From positions 1 to 14,081 of the forward strand of contig CAMBQS010000053.1 of NCBI GenBank assembly GCA_945870015.1: a stretch of 14,081 nucleotides of DNA, in the 5' to 3' direction. The notes below the pieces were generated by a model that saw nothing but the letters and a program-made list of their open reading frames with translations, searched no databases and had not been told where the DNA came from. A program made the position numbers and the translations under genes. Shown here piece after piece: positions 13,626-14,081 of the stretch (its first letter is position 1; the number at the start of each line of letters is the position of its first letter). Source of the stretch: Desulfocicer vacuolatum DSM 3385 (GTDB lineage: Bacteria > Desulfobacterota > Desulfobacteria > Desulfobacterales > SURF-7).

Positions 13626-13639
13626 TAAAGGAGAAAAAA

Positions 13640-14081
13640 ATGAAACAAAACGTATTATCCAGCGTCTTTTTTTTACTGATTTTTTCATGGTGTTCAGTCG
13701 GTTTTTCCGCCTATCATCATGAAGGGGAAAAGGACGCGGGAAAATTCCTGACTGCTTATCCAGTCAAAGCGGGCACCAAACTTGATAATTGTGCATTGTG
13801 CCATAAAGGTGGCGAATATTTGGATAGCAAAAACAAACCGGTTGAGCTGGGGAGTTGCCAGTGGTGCCACCGAACCTATGGTTATGACGGGGCCGGTGAT
13901 ATTCAAGAAACCATGAACGAATACGGTATAGCCTACAAAAATGCAGGAAGAAATGCCGAAGCCGTAATATCCCTGAACAGTCAGGATTCCGACGGAGACG
14001 GATATGACAACTCAACGGAAATCAATGCCGATAACTTTCCCGGTAATGCAGGTGATCACCCCGGACTTACCGTAGCTCCTT
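13640..14081 (+). CDS. Periplasmic c-type cytochrome with EF-hand loop (3' end outside window)
   Basis: The frame opens at ATG 13640, behind AAAGGAG at good spacing, and runs to the window edge (147 residues visible). The signal peptide ends near residue 24 (GFSA). Two haem motifs appear, CALCH (51-55) and CQWCH (73-77). A canonical 12-residue calcium loop, DSDGDGYDNSTE, is at 116-127. The leader of the mature part reads YHHEGEKDAG and then LTAYPVKAGTKLDNCALCH. From memory this resembles a diheme family annotated by a GEGP motif, with the motif altered here. It is translated right after the porin, suggesting that the two work together at the outer membrane or periplasm. More haems could lie past the edge, and its redox partner is unknown. 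Confidence 0.88.
   Translation, partial: MKQNVLSSVFFLLIFSWCSVGFSAYHHEGEKDAGKFLTAYPVKAGTKLDNCALCHKGGEYLDSKNKPVELGSCQWCHRTYGYDGAGDIQETMNEYGIAYKNAGRNAEAVISLNSQDSDGDGYDNSTEINADNFPGNAGDHPGLTVAP

Noticed and set aside
1..14081. CRISPR array, tRNA, rRNA, insertion sequence or phage attachment site
   Set aside because: Read on both strands, no regularly spaced repeats, cloverleaf, transposase or integrase motif, or terminal inverted repeats were found.

Overview
The window looks like chromosome from a sulfate-reducing deltaproteobacterium (Desulfobacterota, Desulfobacteraceae-like). The main reasons are a periplasmic tetraheme cytochrome c3, a second c-type cytochrome behind an OprP-type porin, a rubrerythrin-like diiron protein, Gram-negative envelope genes (RlpA, GmhB) and a flagellar axial protein. 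No rRNA, tRNA, CRISPR array, insertion sequence or integrase was seen. The taxonomic call is an inference from gene content.

Left part (1-4163, all minus strand) has an accessory character. It holds the start of a HAD phosphatase cut by the window edge, a possible DUF4160 remnant, a RelE/StbE toxin with its StbD-type antitoxin behind a near-consensus promoter with an operator-like palindrome, a DJ-1/PfpI-family protein, and a type II restriction-modification pair. In that pair a beta-class methyltransferase overlaps its PD-(D/E)xK endonuclease by about 120 bases. An 87-residue protein of unknown function follows, with its own promoter, Shine-Dalgarno site and terminator.

Middle part (4527-6250, minus strand) reads as a three-gene unit transcribed leftward: a secreted or membrane protein with four histidines set at the ends of four predicted helices (candidate diheme b-type cytochrome), a LysE-family exporter, and the ribosome-rescue hydrolase ArfB. 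Divergent from it is a tight plus-strand operon (6518-10062): lipoprotein RlpA with a SPOR domain, heptose-bisphosphate phosphatase GmhB, and helicase RecD2 (GmhB and RecD2 overlap by ATGA).

Right part (10176-14081) carries cytochrome c3 and a rubrerythrin-like protein on the plus strand. A lone FlgE/F/G-type flagellar hook protein follows on the minus strand behind a good sigma-28 promoter match. Last comes a plus-strand pair: an OprP-like porin and a c-type cytochrome with two visible haems and an EF-hand loop, cut by the window end.

The most interesting leads are the four-histidine membrane protein, the porin/EF-hand cytochrome pair, the sigma-28 promoter on the orphan hook gene, and the deeply overlapping restriction-modification genes.
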